The notes beneath the pieces are model-generated. The model saw nothing but the letters and a program-made list of their open reading frames with translations, ran no database searches and was not told the DNA's origin. Position numbers and translations under genes: made by a program. From NCBI RefSeq assembly GCF_003854965.1, contig NZ_RQPI01000005.1, forward strand, positions 124,001 to 188,000: DNA of 64,000 nucleotides, in the 5' to 3' direction. This stretch comes from Paenibacillus rhizophilus (GTDB lineage: Bacteria; Bacillota; Bacilli; Paenibacillales; Paenibacillaceae). Positions 45,498 to 54,035 of the stretch are shown in pieces. Every line of letters starts with the position of its first letter. Positions within the stretch are counted from its first letter, which is position 1.

Positions 45498-46649
45498 TTA
45501 CCGCATGCCTCCTTCCGCAATCTTTAAAGCTTTAACCGCGCCCAGCAGCGCCTGTTCCAAAGCGTCGACATCGGCCGGGGTATGCTCATCCCCGAAGCTG
45601 ATGCGGATGCCGCCAAGCGCCGTACTTTCATCCCGGCCGATCGCCAGCAGCACACGGCTCGGTTCGGCCAGCCGCGACGAACAGGCGGAGCGGGTGGATA
45701 CCTGCATGCCGAGCTGCTCCAACTGACGCGCCATAACTTCGCCCTTCATGCCGGGATAAGAAAAATGCACGATATGCGGCGCACCCGACTCGCTGCTATT
45801 TACAGTAAATTCAGGTATTTCCCGCAAAAATGCGAGCAATCTGTTCCGGAGCGGCAGGATGCGGGAGACGAAGTCACCGCGCCGCTCGGCAGCCATTCTT
45901 ACGGCCTTCGCCCCCGCGACGATCGCCGGCACATTTTCCGTTCCGGCGCGGAGTCCCCCCTCATGGGAGCCTCCGCTCAGCAGCGGAAACAATTGAATCC
46001 CTTCTTTGACATACAGCAGGCCGACTCCGCGGGGACCGCGGATTTTATGCGGAGACAGGCTGTATAAGTCCGCTCCGAAATCCCCGGGACTAGCGGGAAG
46101 CTTGCCGAAGCCCTGAACCCCGTCCACATGAAACAGCGTCCGGGGATTGGCCGCCTTGACGGCGCGGCCGATCTCCGGCAGCGGCTGCACTGATCCGATT
46201 TCATTATTGACATGCATTACACTCACAAGCACCGTATCTCGGCGCACGGCGGCGCCAACATCCTCGGGATTAACCGCTCCGGCCGCGTCAGGCCGGACGA
46301 AGGTTACCTCCCAGCCCATTTTTTGCAGCTGCAGACAGCTTTCATAGACGGAAGGATGCTCCAGTTCTGTCGTTACGATATGGCGTCCCCTGCCCGCATA
46401 ATGCAGGGCTGCGCCTTTGATGGCCAGATTGTTGCTCTCGGTCGCCCCGGAGGTGAACTTGATTTCCCCCGGAAGAACGCCAAGCGCCGCGGCGCATACT
46501 TCCCGGGCGCGCTCGATCAGAGCCGCGGCCTCGGCTCCGGCGCGGTGCAGCGAGGAGGGATTCGCATAATGCAGCCTCATCAGCTGCTCCACTGTCCGCG
46601 CGACCTCATCATAGGGCGGCGCTGCGGCGGCATAATCCCAGTAAATCAT
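45498..46649 (-). CDS. nifZ: Cysteine desulfurase dedicated to ThiI (NifZ-like)
   Basis: PLP enzyme of the NifS/IscS class that mobilises sulfur from cysteine. The 383-residue protein starts IYWDYAAAAPPY, has FTSGATESNN, the PLP-lysine motif SPHKIRGPRGVG and the sulfur-accepting cysteine in STRSACSS. The pairing with thiI, two bases apart, is that of B. subtilis nifZ-thiI, so its job is probably tRNA thiolation rather than iron-sulfur assembly. The ATG at 46649 follows GGAG eleven bases upstream. Confidence 0.92.
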   Translation of the reverse strand: MIYWDYAAAAPPYDEVARTVEQLMRLHYANPSSLHRAGAEAAALIERAREVCAAALGVLPGEIKFTSGATESNNLAIKGAALHYAGRGRHIVTTELEHPSVYESCLQLQKMGWEVTFVRPDAAGAVNPEDVGAAVRRDTVLVSVMHVNNEIGSVQPLPEIGRAVKAANPRTLFHVDGVQGFGKLPASPGDFGADLYSLSPHKIRGPRGVGLLYVKEGIQLFPLLSGGSHEGGLRAGTENVPAIVAGAKAVRMAAERRGDFVSRILPLRNRLLAFLREIPEFTVNSSESGAPHIVHFSYPGMKGEVMARQLEQLGMQVSTRSACSSRLAEPSRVLLAIGRDESTALGGIRISFGDEHTPADVDALEQALLGAVKALKIAEGGMR

Positions 46650-46759
46650 ATATGGCAAAACTCCTTTGCTGGCAATAAAGTGAAAGGATCAAACAGAGAA
46701 TCCGGCGTCCGAAACACGGCGCGGACGGAATGTCCCGTTTGACCCTTTCTATTATACCG

Positions 46760-47464
46760 CTATACCGCGTATTTGGCGCGGGCGCGTTCAATTTTGGCAA
46801 TATAGGCCTGAGTCTCTTCCGGCAGCTTGTCCAGCTGCCCGAACATCTCTTCATCCGTGCTGACTCCAAGCTTGAGCACACGGCCCGGGCCGGCGTTATA
46901 GGCGGCAAGCGCCATATTTTCCTGTCCGTTGAACCTCTTAAGCTGATACGATAAGTAGCGGACGCCTCCGTCGATGCTTTGGGCCGGATTGAACGGATCG
47001 GAAACGCCCAAGCCTTCGGCGGTGCCGTCCATCAGCTGCATAAGCCCTTTGGCGCCCGCAGAGGAAACGACATTTGGATTGAATGAGGACTCCGTATCGA
47101 TGACCGCCTTAATCAGGTCGACAGGCACTCCGTATTTGGAAGAAGCCGCCTGGATTAAATCGTCATATTCAGTCGGCTCTGCCGCTGTATGCGCAGCGCC
47201 GTTAATCGCCGAATCCGTCATTTCCCCGGAAATAGCGCCTGCCGATACGGCACCGACTCTCTGCCACAGCAGCCCGATTCCGGACGAAGAAACCCGAGAT
47301 GGTACTTTATCCGCTTCTGTTCCTCCAAGAATTTCCTCAAACCGGGAAGATCCCGATGTTGAACTTTCATTATTTTTTGCCGAAACGCCCGGATCGGCTG
47401 AACTTCTCAAGTTAATCCACTTCAATTGGCCAGACTGGCTGGCAACGGCGGGGTTAATCTCCAT
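46760..47464 (-). CDS. SLT-domain lytic transglycosylase
   Basis: Putative peptidoglycan-cleaving enzyme. The C-terminal half of the 234-residue protein is a typical SLT domain: AVIDTESSFNPN with the catalytic glutamate, SSAGAKGLMQLM, and ALAAYNAGPGRV. The first 100 residues are Ser/Gly/Ala-rich, low in hydrophobics, and show no signal peptide or membrane helix, so the export route is unclear. AGAGGG precedes the ATG. Similar small SLT proteins such as YjbJ occur in Bacillales. Confidence 0.87.
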   Translation of the reverse strand: MEINPAVASQSGQLKWINLRSSADPGVSAKNNESSTSGSSRFEEILGGTEADKVPSRVSSSGIGLLWQRVGAVSAGAISGEMTDSAINGAAHTAAEPTEYDDLIQAASSKYGVPVDLIKAVIDTESSFNPNVVSSAGAKGLMQLMDGTAEGLGVSDPFNPAQSIDGGVRYLSYQLKRFNGQENMALAAYNAGPGRVLKLGVSTDEEMFGQLDKLPEETQAYIAKIERARAKYAV

Positions 47465-47545
47465 GCTGCCGCATTCCCTCTTCCCATGATTTCATACTAT
47501 ATCCTCTATATCGGTATTTGGATTTAAATTGTTAAATTTGCCTTC

Positions 47546-47590
47546 AAAAAAGGCTTTCAGCCCCTTTTTTCCAGGTCTGAAAGCCTTTTT
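47546..47590. terminator. Bidirectional terminator before the SLT gene
   Basis: AAGGCTTTCAG pairs with CTGAAAGCCTT with six As before and five Ts after. On the minus strand it ends the transcript of the two-gene unit at 47618-48248. Confidence 0.85.
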
Positions 47591-47617
47591 CGCGAACCGT
47601 ACTTGCTCTTTCTGATC

Positions 47618-48013
47618 TTACCGTGCGAAAGGAATCATAACAAAATAGCTCAGCGTCGCAACAATGCCAAGACCGATCGCCCAAGCACCGGCTGTCTTGC
47701 GGCCTTTATTGTAGGCATAATAGCCCACCACTGCCGCGGACGGCCCCAAAATAACCGGCCAAATGAACAGAGAAGCAATCCCTAAGACTAGTCCGACATA
47801 GCCAACCGTCTTATACGCTTCTCCTTCCCTGTCCGCCGACCTCACAGCCGAACCGGTTGAAGGATTGGAACGGACCGGAAGCGGACTTACCTCGGCAGCG
47901 TATTCCTCACGATGCTCAGGCGCTTTCCGAGGGTAATCGACTCTGCGCGGGCGCAGCGTGATTTTTTTACGTCTGGAACCTTTCGGTCCCGAACCCTTTT
48001 GTCCACTGTTCAT
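47618..48013 (-). CDS. Small membrane protein with basic N-terminal tail
   Basis: A 131-residue protein: a strongly basic, disordered N-terminal 65 residues (GSRRKKITLRPRRVDYPRK) followed by two hydrophobic helices (GYVGLVLGIASLFIWPVILG and WAIGLGIVATLSYFVMI) with an intervening YYAYNKGRKTAG loop. The C-terminal part resembles DUF4190-type membrane modules. AGGAGGCG precedes the ATG, 11 bases after the stop of the DUF1540 gene, so the two are co-transcribed. Function unknown. Confidence 0.75.
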   Translation of the reverse strand: MNSGQKGSGPKGSRRKKITLRPRRVDYPRKAPEHREEYAAEVSPLPVRSNPSTGSAVRSADREGEAYKTVGYVGLVLGIASLFIWPVILGPSAAVVGYYAYNKGRKTAGAWAIGLGIVATLSYFVMIPFAR

Positions 48014-48023
48014 AGGGCGCCTC

Positions 48024-48248
48024 CTATGATTTCGGCTTGAAGGTCAGACAGCAGGTTGCGGAAGAGTTGTTGGCGACATCGCGATGATCCGCGAAGGTCA
48101 TTTCTTCGGCGAACTCTTCCTTCGCTCGGCTGCCCGAGTGCTTGTCGATTTCGATAATGATCGAATCGGCCCGGCAAATGTTGCTTTCTCCCCAATAATT
48201 ACAGTTGCTTACACTGCAGTTAACTACCGTTTTTGCGGTATTATTCAT
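48024..48248 (-). CDS. DUF1540 cysteine-rich small protein
   Basis: A 74-residue protein with the pattern VNCSVSNCNYWGESNICRADSI and a later ATCCLTF, characteristic of DUF1540, a cysteine-rich, possibly metal-binding family widespread in spore-formers. GAGGTGAT lies just before the ATG. It is the first gene of a two-gene unit with a membrane protein. The sequence upstream contains the perfect palindrome TTGGGAGCTCCCAA (48300-48313). Function unknown. Confidence 0.85.
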   Translation of the reverse strand: MNNTAKTVVNCSVSNCNYWGESNICRADSIIIEIDKHSGSRAKEEFAEEMTFADHRDVANNSSATCCLTFKPKS

Positions 48249-48365
48249 TATTTATCACCTCGGGTTCATTATGTCCTTCCGGCTGCGCCGCTATACGGCT
48301 TGGGAGCTCCCAAATGTGGACAGTCCGGAAGCAGCATTGAAATCCAAGGATGTGATATGAGAATG

Positions 48366-48405
48366 AAAAAAGCCTCCCGTGCACTCTCATGCAACCGGGA
48401 GACTT
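48366..48405 (-). terminator. Terminator after the DUF3907 gene
   Basis: On the minus strand TCTCCCGG pairs with the CGGGAGGC arm, followed by six Ts. It lies within 47 bases of the stop codon. Confidence 0.8.
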
Positions 48406-48412
48406 TGGAGAG

Positions 48413-48907
48413 TTATACTTGATTTTGCATACGTCGTTCGGTCAAATAATCGTTCTCGTAATACGTAAGGTCATCCCGCAGTTCTTCATACACCTTGGTA
48501 ATATCCAAAATGATATCGCGCGCCGGACGAACCGGCTTTTTGCGGAAGCGAATGGCATCTTGTCCGGTATAGGCATATCGGCCGTCTTCCGAGTAGCTTT
48601 CATTCTTCGGATAAAAGAAGTTGTTGACGCCGAAATGATAAACGTTATAAAGCGCTTTTTGCGCAAAATCCTCATTAAACGTGGCGCGGCGGAGCGCAAC
48701 TCCCAGCTTCTCGTACGACATCTCGGAGAATACCAGCAAATGGCGGAGATCGGACAGGAATCCTTGGTAAAAATGCGTCAATTCTTCATCCTGCTCGGGC
48801 GAGAGCTGCGGCAAAGCGTAGTGGTTCAGGAACGCCTCCATTTTCTCGATGGCATATTTAAGCTTTTCTCTCGTCGTTTCGCACAATTTCTGAACATTGG
48901 CTGACAT
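48413..48907 (-). CDS. YpuI-like DUF3907 protein
   Basis: A 164-residue, largely helical soluble protein with KMEAFLNHYALPQL, ALYNVYHFGVNNFFYPKN, AYTGQDAIRF and ELRDDLTYYENDY. By these motifs it resembles B. subtilis YpuI. No function is known to me. AAGGGGGAGC precedes the ATG. It stands alone, with a terminator downstream and a gene-free stretch of 190 bases between it and the divergent protease gene. Confidence 0.8.
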   Translation of the reverse strand: MSANVQKLCETTREKLKYAIEKMEAFLNHYALPQLSPEQDEELTHFYQGFLSDLRHLLVFSEMSYEKLGVALRRATFNEDFAQKALYNVYHFGVNNFFYPKNESYSEDGRYAYTGQDAIRFRKKPVRPARDIILDITKVYEELRDDLTYYENDYLTERRMQNQV

Positions 48908-49097
48908 GGCGGTAGCTCCCCCTTATTGTCGTTGGCTTTAATTTCATTTGACTGCTGTTACATTCCTTGCAATTCAATCGTTTTCATGTCTATCCTATCA
49001 CAAAATAATGAACGGCGGTATCCTTTTTAAGCATGCATAAATCCGGCTGCTGTCTCCCATTCTAACCTTATTACATTGCCAGGGAGGAGCGGAAATT

Positions 49098-50987
49098 ATG
49101 TCGCGTAAAAATATTGCCATCGCCGGTCTGCTCACCGCGGTCTGCGCTTCCGTGCTGGTGCTGAGCCTGACTTCGCGTCCGGAAACGAGTCCAATCGGGC
49201 GGCATCAAGGAAACGTGCGTCCCCCACAGGAGCATTCCCTGAAAAAGACCGCCTTGGTACAGGATGTGTACGCCACGGAGAAGCTGAACCGCGTCGACGC
49301 GGGCAGAGATTTGCGCGCGATGCTCACGGGAACGGCAGGAAAGTCGCCGCGTGATGTTGCATTATATGCGGGAAGCTTGCAGCGCAGCCACGGGCATATT
49401 GCCATGCTGATGTGGATTGATTTTTCTTCGGGAACAGTCAAAACGTTCAAATCGGTTCCGCCGGACGGCACCCGCGAGCAGCAGCAGCGGCTTCGTCAGT
49501 ATCTGAATGCCGCCAAGTCGGCTGTGAAAAAGCATCAAGCCTACGAATCGCCTTCTTTTGCTGTCGGTGAGCGCAAATACTTCATTATGAGCCAGCGGAG
49601 CCCGGATGGAAAGATCGGCGTTCTCGCCCTGATTGACCAGACCGTGCTGAACCGGGTGGCGGAACATCAGCGCAAGAATCTGCGCCTCATTCCCTACCCC
49701 AAGGAAGGCAAATTCCACATCGAGTCCGTGCATGCCGACACGCTGCGGGACATCACCGTCAAGACCGGGCATGACAACGAGAACGCGAGCCATTATTACG
49801 AGAATGAAATCGTTGTCCGGTTCAGGGACGGGCATCCGAGGTCAAGCCAGCTTAAGACGATATCCGCAGACATTCACTGCGCTGCGCCCCGCAAGCTGGG
49901 CTACTCTTACATTTTCCGCTCCTCCGATATGACCTACTCTCAGCTAAAGACGTATTTTTACTATAAGTGGCAGCCGCTGTATACGGAACCGCACTATATG
50001 TACTTAACCAATGATGCGGAGGGTGAAAATACAGCCGAGGTGGTTACGCCGAACGATCTGCTGTTCTCCGCCTATCAATGGAATCTGCCGGCAATCGAAA
50101 CGAGCCGGGGATGGAATTTGTCCAAAGGGAGCAACAAAGTCACAGTCGCGGTAGTCGACACCGGCGTTCAGGCAGACCATCCTGACCTAAAAGGACAACT
50201 GCTCCCCGGATATAATGCCATTACCCCAAAAGGGAAACCGGATGACGATGTAGGCCACGGCACCCATGTCTGCGGCATTATCGGAGCCTTGGTCAACAAT
50301 AGTGAGGGTGTGGCGGGCATCAGCTGGTACAACAAAATTTTGCCCGTCAAAGTGCTGGACAGCTCCGGAGCCGGCACTACTTATTCCGTAGCCGAGGGCA
50401 TTATCTGGGCGGCGGATCACGGGGCCAAGGTCATTAACCTCAGCCTGGGCAATTATGCCGATTCGCAGTTCCTGCACGATGCAATCAAGTACGCCTACGA
50501 CCGGGACGTCCTGCTCGTATCCGCCTCCGGCAACGACAACACGGAACGCCCCGGTTACCCTGCGGCATACCCCGAGGTGCTGGCTGTCGCCGCGACGAAC
50601 GCTTCGGGTGAGAGAGCGTCCTTTTCCAACTACGGCGATTATATCGATGTTTCCGCGCCCGGCGAAAGCATTGCCAGTACGTATATGGGCAGCCAGTACG
50701 CCGCGCTGTCGGGGACTTCTATGGCCAGCCCGCATGCCGCCGCCCTCGCCGGTCTGGTTCGTTCGCTGAACCCGGATTTGTCGAACAAAGAGGTAATGGA
50801 TCTCATGACCAAGAACACCGTCGATCTTGGCACCCCGGGCCATGACAAATATTTCGGCTGGGGGCAGGTGGATATCTACAAAACGCTGCAGGCTGCATCC
50901 GGCGGCGAGGTTCCTCTGGAGCTGTGGCCGCAGCATGTCAAGGAGAAAATTAACTTGCTGGAACGCAGACTGAAAGCCAACCCGTAA
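49098..50987 (+). CDS. Subtilisin-like serine protease with a long N-terminal region
   Basis: Secreted S8 peptidase of 629 residues. The N-terminal hydrophobic segment (IAIAGLLTAVCASVLVLSL) is a signal or membrane anchor; residues about 40-230 are of unknown type; NEIVVRFRDGHP near 236 looks like the start of an inhibitor-type prodomain; then comes the catalytic domain with VVDTG (Asp354), GHGTH (His387), SASGND for the oxyanion hole, and SGTSMASPH (Ser541). All triad residues are present. GGGAGGAG precedes the ATG. The gene converges with the MocR regulator gene, only 11 bases apart, with no visible terminator. Confidence 0.92.
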   Translation: MSRKNIAIAGLLTAVCASVLVLSLTSRPETSPIGRHQGNVRPPQEHSLKKTALVQDVYATEKLNRVDAGRDLRAMLTGTAGKSPRDVALYAGSLQRSHGHIAMLMWIDFSSGTVKTFKSVPPDGTREQQQRLRQYLNAAKSAVKKHQAYESPSFAVGERKYFIMSQRSPDGKIGVLALIDQTVLNRVAEHQRKNLRLIPYPKEGKFHIESVHADTLRDITVKTGHDNENASHYYENEIVVRFRDGHPRSSQLKTISADIHCAAPRKLGYSYIFRSSDMTYSQLKTYFYYKWQPLYTEPHYMYLTNDAEGENTAEVVTPNDLLFSAYQWNLPAIETSRGWNLSKGSNKVTVAVVDTGVQADHPDLKGQLLPGYNAITPKGKPDDDVGHGTHVCGIIGALVNNSEGVAGISWYNKILPVKVLDSSGAGTTYSVAEGIIWAADHGAKVINLSLGNYADSQFLHDAIKYAYDRDVLLVSASGNDNTERPGYPAAYPEVLAVAATNASGERASFSNYGDYIDVSAPGESIASTYMGSQYAALSGTSMASPHAAALAGLVRSLNPDLSNKEVMDLMTKNTVDLGTPGHDKYFGWGQVDIYKTLQAASGGEVPLELWPQHVKEKINLLERRLKANP

Positions 50988-50998
50988 ATAGCGGCCGG

Positions 50999-52588
50999 TC
51001 ATCTCTTTGTTCCGGTCATGGATTCCTTCAGCAGCGGCATCAGAAGCAGCAGTCCGCGTTCCATTTGCTCTTCCTCCATTTGCGCATAGCAGAGCCGGAT
51101 ATAGTTTGTCGAAGGTTCGCCGACATGGCATACATTTCCGGTCAGAAAAGAGATGCCCAGGCGAGACGCCCTTCTGTACAGCTCCCCGACATGGACGGAA
51201 TGCGGCAGCTCCAGCCACAAATTGAGTCCGCCTTCGGGGAGTCTCCATTTTACCCCCTGAGGCGCATGACGTTTCAGGAGCTTTGCCGCTCTTTCCATCC
51301 GGGACCGCAGCGCGGACCGCAATCCCTTCATATAGGCGTCATATCGGTCCGAAATGAACGGGAGCACCGCAAGTTGGATCAGCAGCGGACCGCCAAGATC
51401 GCTGGCCGCCTTGGCGGCGGTCAGCCGTTCGAGGATATCGCCTTCGGCGGCGACGCAGGCCATCCGGCAGCCCGGGGCAAGCACTTTGCTGAAGCTTTTC
51501 ATGTAGACGACATGCCCATCCCTGTCCATACTCTTGATGGATGGCGGAGGGGGAGAATGAAAATACAGATCGGAAAAAGGATCGTCCTCCACAATGAGAC
51601 AGCGGTAGCTGCGGGCAAGTTCCAGCAGCCGCTGTCTTCTTTCCATGCTCATCGTTGCCCCGCTCGGATTCTGGAACGTAGGCACCGTATAAATCAATTT
51701 GGGCGGACGCCGGTCGCACAGCTTCGTCAGCAGGTCGATGCGCATGCCGTCTTCATCCATGGGAACGGATATCATCTCAGCCCCCCTTCCCGCAAACACG
51801 TCGATGGCTCCCGTATAGCTGGGCTCTTCCAGGTATACCGCATCGCCGGGACCAATAAATGTTCGGGCCACCAGATCGATTCCCTGCTGGGTTCCGCTTG
51901 TAATCATCAGACTTGCGGCGGACAGCGAAATGCCGCGCGTCCGCAGATGCTTGGTCATCACTTCCCGCAGCTCCAGATCCCCTTGAAAATTACCGTAGGC
52001 CGACATCAGCTCCGGCCGCTTCGCCACAAGCATCGTCATCGCCTCGCCGATTTCCTTCAAGGGAAGCAGTCCGGAATGAATGGCTGCCAGATGGAAGGAA
52101 TATTCCGCCTCTGAATAATCAAAATTCCGCCAGAGCTGCGCTCTCGGCAAATAATCTTCAAAGTCTTCCTGCCATCCGAATCTTTTCCTTGTTCCAGTCT
52201 TGTCCTGTCCAGTGTTCCTTCCCGGAATCCGGCTTTGGCCGCGCTCGCCCTCCCCGTTATTCCCGTAATTGCTGCCAGCGTCCCGTTTCCAGTCTCCCGT
52301 CCGTCCGCCGTTACCTGTACCGAACTCCTCATCCTCGCGATTTCCGTCTTTCGCCGGGGAGACAAAGCAGCCGAGGCCGTGGCGGCGAACGATCCGCCCT
52401 CGCCGTTCCAGGTCGGCATACGCCTTGCTGACCGTCACCTGGCTTACGGCGAGCGAGACCGCCAGCTTCCTTACGGAGGGCAGCCTCATTCCCGGCTGAA
52501 GCAGTCCGGAAGCTATGCGCTGTCCAAGCGCCTCGCTGATCTGCAGCGGGAGCGGCTTGCCGCCGGTGCGGCTCAATTCGATATGCAT
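50999..52588 (-). CDS. MocR-type GntR/aminotransferase transcriptional regulator
   Basis: Chimeric regulator: an N-terminal GntR winged helix (residues about 1-75, RLPSVRKLAVSLAVSQVTVSKAY shortened here to RLPSVRKLAVSLAVSQVT) joined by a Gly/Asn/Arg-rich linker of about 60 residues to a class I aminotransferase-like PLP domain (FQGDLELREVM; PTFQNPSG; YMKSFSKVLAPGCR with the PLP lysine). 529 residues, slightly long because of the linker. GGAGGCGA precedes the ATG. It is divergent from an aminotransferase gene across 95 bases holding a direct repeat, the normal layout for a MocR regulator and its target. Confidence 0.92.
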   Translation of the reverse strand: MHIELSRTGGKPLPLQISEALGQRIASGLLQPGMRLPSVRKLAVSLAVSQVTVSKAYADLERRGRIVRRHGLGCFVSPAKDGNREDEEFGTGNGGRTGDWKRDAGSNYGNNGEGERGQSRIPGRNTGQDKTGTRKRFGWQEDFEDYLPRAQLWRNFDYSEAEYSFHLAAIHSGLLPLKEIGEAMTMLVAKRPELMSAYGNFQGDLELREVMTKHLRTRGISLSAASLMITSGTQQGIDLVARTFIGPGDAVYLEEPSYTGAIDVFAGRGAEMISVPMDEDGMRIDLLTKLCDRRPPKLIYTVPTFQNPSGATMSMERRQRLLELARSYRCLIVEDDPFSDLYFHSPPPPSIKSMDRDGHVVYMKSFSKVLAPGCRMACVAAEGDILERLTAAKAASDLGGPLLIQLAVLPFISDRYDAYMKGLRSALRSRMERAAKLLKRHAPQGVKWRLPEGGLNLWLELPHSVHVGELYRRASRLGISFLTGNVCHVGEPSTNYIRLCYAQMEEEQMERGLLLLMPLLKESMTGTKR

Positions 52589-52603
52589 CGTCAGGTCGCC
52601 TCC

Positions 52604-52632
52604 ACTGTTATATTCGTATCTTTACTGTTATA
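52604..52632. promoter_or_regulatory. Direct-repeat operator for the MocR regulator
   Basis: ACTGTTATA occurs at 52604-52612 and again at 52624-52632, an exact 20-base period (two helical turns) in the divergent spacer. MocR/PdxR regulators are known to bind direct repeats of this sort. The second copy overlaps the -35 element of the aminotransferase promoter. Confidence 0.65.
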
Positions 52633-52650
52633 CTGCTCTGCCGCTATGAT
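52621..52650 (+). promoter_or_regulatory. Candidate promoter of the aminotransferase gene
   Basis: TTTACT (52621-52626), 18 bases, TATGAT (52645-52650), 34 bases before the start codon. It overlaps the second operator repeat. Confidence 0.5.
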
Positions 52651-52683
52651 ACCATCAAATCACAGGGTAAGGAGCAAAATAGC

Positions 52684-53904
52684 ATGAATATTGTTTATTC
52701 CACTATGGCGCAACATCTCGGCTCGTCGGCCGTACGCGATATTCTTAAGCTGACTCAAGGGAGTGATGTCATCTCATTGGCCGGCGGACTGCCGGCGGAG
52801 GATTTGTTTCCCCTCGAAGCGGTTCGTGAAGCTTACAACCGGGTTCTTTCCGGACACACCTCCGTACTGCAATACGGCTTGACCGAAGGCTATGCTCCGC
52901 TCCGCGAAAAAGTCGCGGCAAGACTTTCCCGGCAGGGAATCGCGGTATCTTCGACGGAAGTGCTGCTGACCACCGGCTCCCAGCAGTCTATCGATCTGTT
53001 CTGCCGAATGCTGCTCGACCCCGGCGACACCGTTCTCGTAGAATCTCCGACCTATCTGGCCGCTCTACAAGTGCTGGGGTCCTACCGCGCAAACATCGTC
53101 GCTGTAGCCAGCGACAAGGACGGCATGCTGCCGGACGATCTGGAGCATAAGCTCCGGCTACACCGCCCCAAGCTGCTGTATGCCGTTCCGACCTTCGGCA
53201 ACCCCACGGGAGCGACCTGGAGCGAAAGCCGCAGACGCAGTGTTGTAGAGCTGTGCCGACGCTCCAGCACGCTCATTCTGGAGGATAACCCCTACGGCGA
53301 AATCGCGTTTGCCGGGGGCGACAGAACCGGACTTCTGCCGCTCGCAGCCATCGACGGCGAAATGGGAGGCGGCGCCGTCGTGTACACCGGCACCTTCTCC
53401 AAGATTGTCGCCCCGGCCCTGCGCACAGGCTGGATCGCGGGCAGCCGGGAGCTTGTCTCCACGGTCGCAAGAGCCAAGCAGGCGGCCGACCTGCATTCCA
53501 GCACCATCGACCAGCGCGCCCTGGATGAGCTGCTGTCGGGATATGACCTTGACGGTCATATCGCCGCCATTTCCCGCGAGTACGCAGCTCGGATGAAGGC
53601 ACTCTCTTCCGAGCTGCGGTCCCGGAATTGGAAAGGCGCCCATTGGGAAGAGCCTCAGGGAGGCATGTTCCTGTGGCTGACGCTGGACAAGACCGTCAAT
53701 ACGGCGGAGCTGCTGCCGCTTGCCGTCGCCCGCGGCGTTGCCTTCGTGCCGGGTGAGGTGTTTTATCCTGGTGAACCGGATCGCAGCACTATGCGGCTCA
53801 ACTTCACCCATACGCCGCCGCATCTGCTGCCGCTGGCCGTGAAACGGCTGGGAGAAGCGCTGGAAGAATGGAGCGGCAGACAGCTGGAATCATTGCTCCC
53901 CTGA
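52684..53904 (+). CDS. PLP-dependent aminotransferase (class I/II, 2-aminoadipate-type)
   Basis: A 406-residue fold-type I aminotransferase: ISLAGGLPAEDLFP at the N-terminus, TTGSQQSIDL, PTFGNPTGATWS, DNPYGE and the PLP lysine in FSKIVAPALRTGW; WLTL and RLNFTH complete the active site. The overall type matches LysN/2-aminoadipate and aromatic or branched-chain aminotransferases; the substrate cannot be told from sequence. AAGGAGC precedes the ATG. It is probably controlled by the divergent MocR protein. Confidence 0.9.
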   Translation: MNIVYSTMAQHLGSSAVRDILKLTQGSDVISLAGGLPAEDLFPLEAVREAYNRVLSGHTSVLQYGLTEGYAPLREKVAARLSRQGIAVSSTEVLLTTGSQQSIDLFCRMLLDPGDTVLVESPTYLAALQVLGSYRANIVAVASDKDGMLPDDLEHKLRLHRPKLLYAVPTFGNPTGATWSESRRRSVVELCRRSSTLILEDNPYGEIAFAGGDRTGLLPLAAIDGEMGGGAVVYTGTFSKIVAPALRTGWIAGSRELVSTVARAKQAADLHSSTIDQRALDELLSGYDLDGHIAAISREYAARMKALSSELRSRNWKGAHWEEPQGGMFLWLTLDKTVNTAELLPLAVARGVAFVPGEVFYPGEPDRSTMRLNFTHTPPHLLPLAVKRLGEALEEWSGRQLESLLP

Positions 53905-53948
53905 AGCCTCTGTTAAGGACCTTTTCTATATGCATTTCAAGTAGATAT

Positions 53949-53993
53949 TTAAAAAGCGGCGGCGCTTCCGGTTTCCCGGATGCGCCGCCGCTT
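53949..53993 (-). terminator. Terminator of rnpB
   Basis: AAGCGGCGGCGC (53954-53965) pairs with GCGCCGCCGCTT (53982-53993). On the minus strand it runs into TTTTTAAATAT, about 45 bases past the rnpB 3' end. Confidence 0.8.
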
Positions 53994-54035
53994 ATGACGT
54001 GCGATAGACTTGTCTGATATTAGGTGTTGCCAGTT

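Noticed and set aside
48300-48313. Perfect palindrome TTGGGAGCTCCCAA upstream of the DUF1540 gene
   Set aside because: Too short and isolated to call an operator; kept only as a note in the gene entry.
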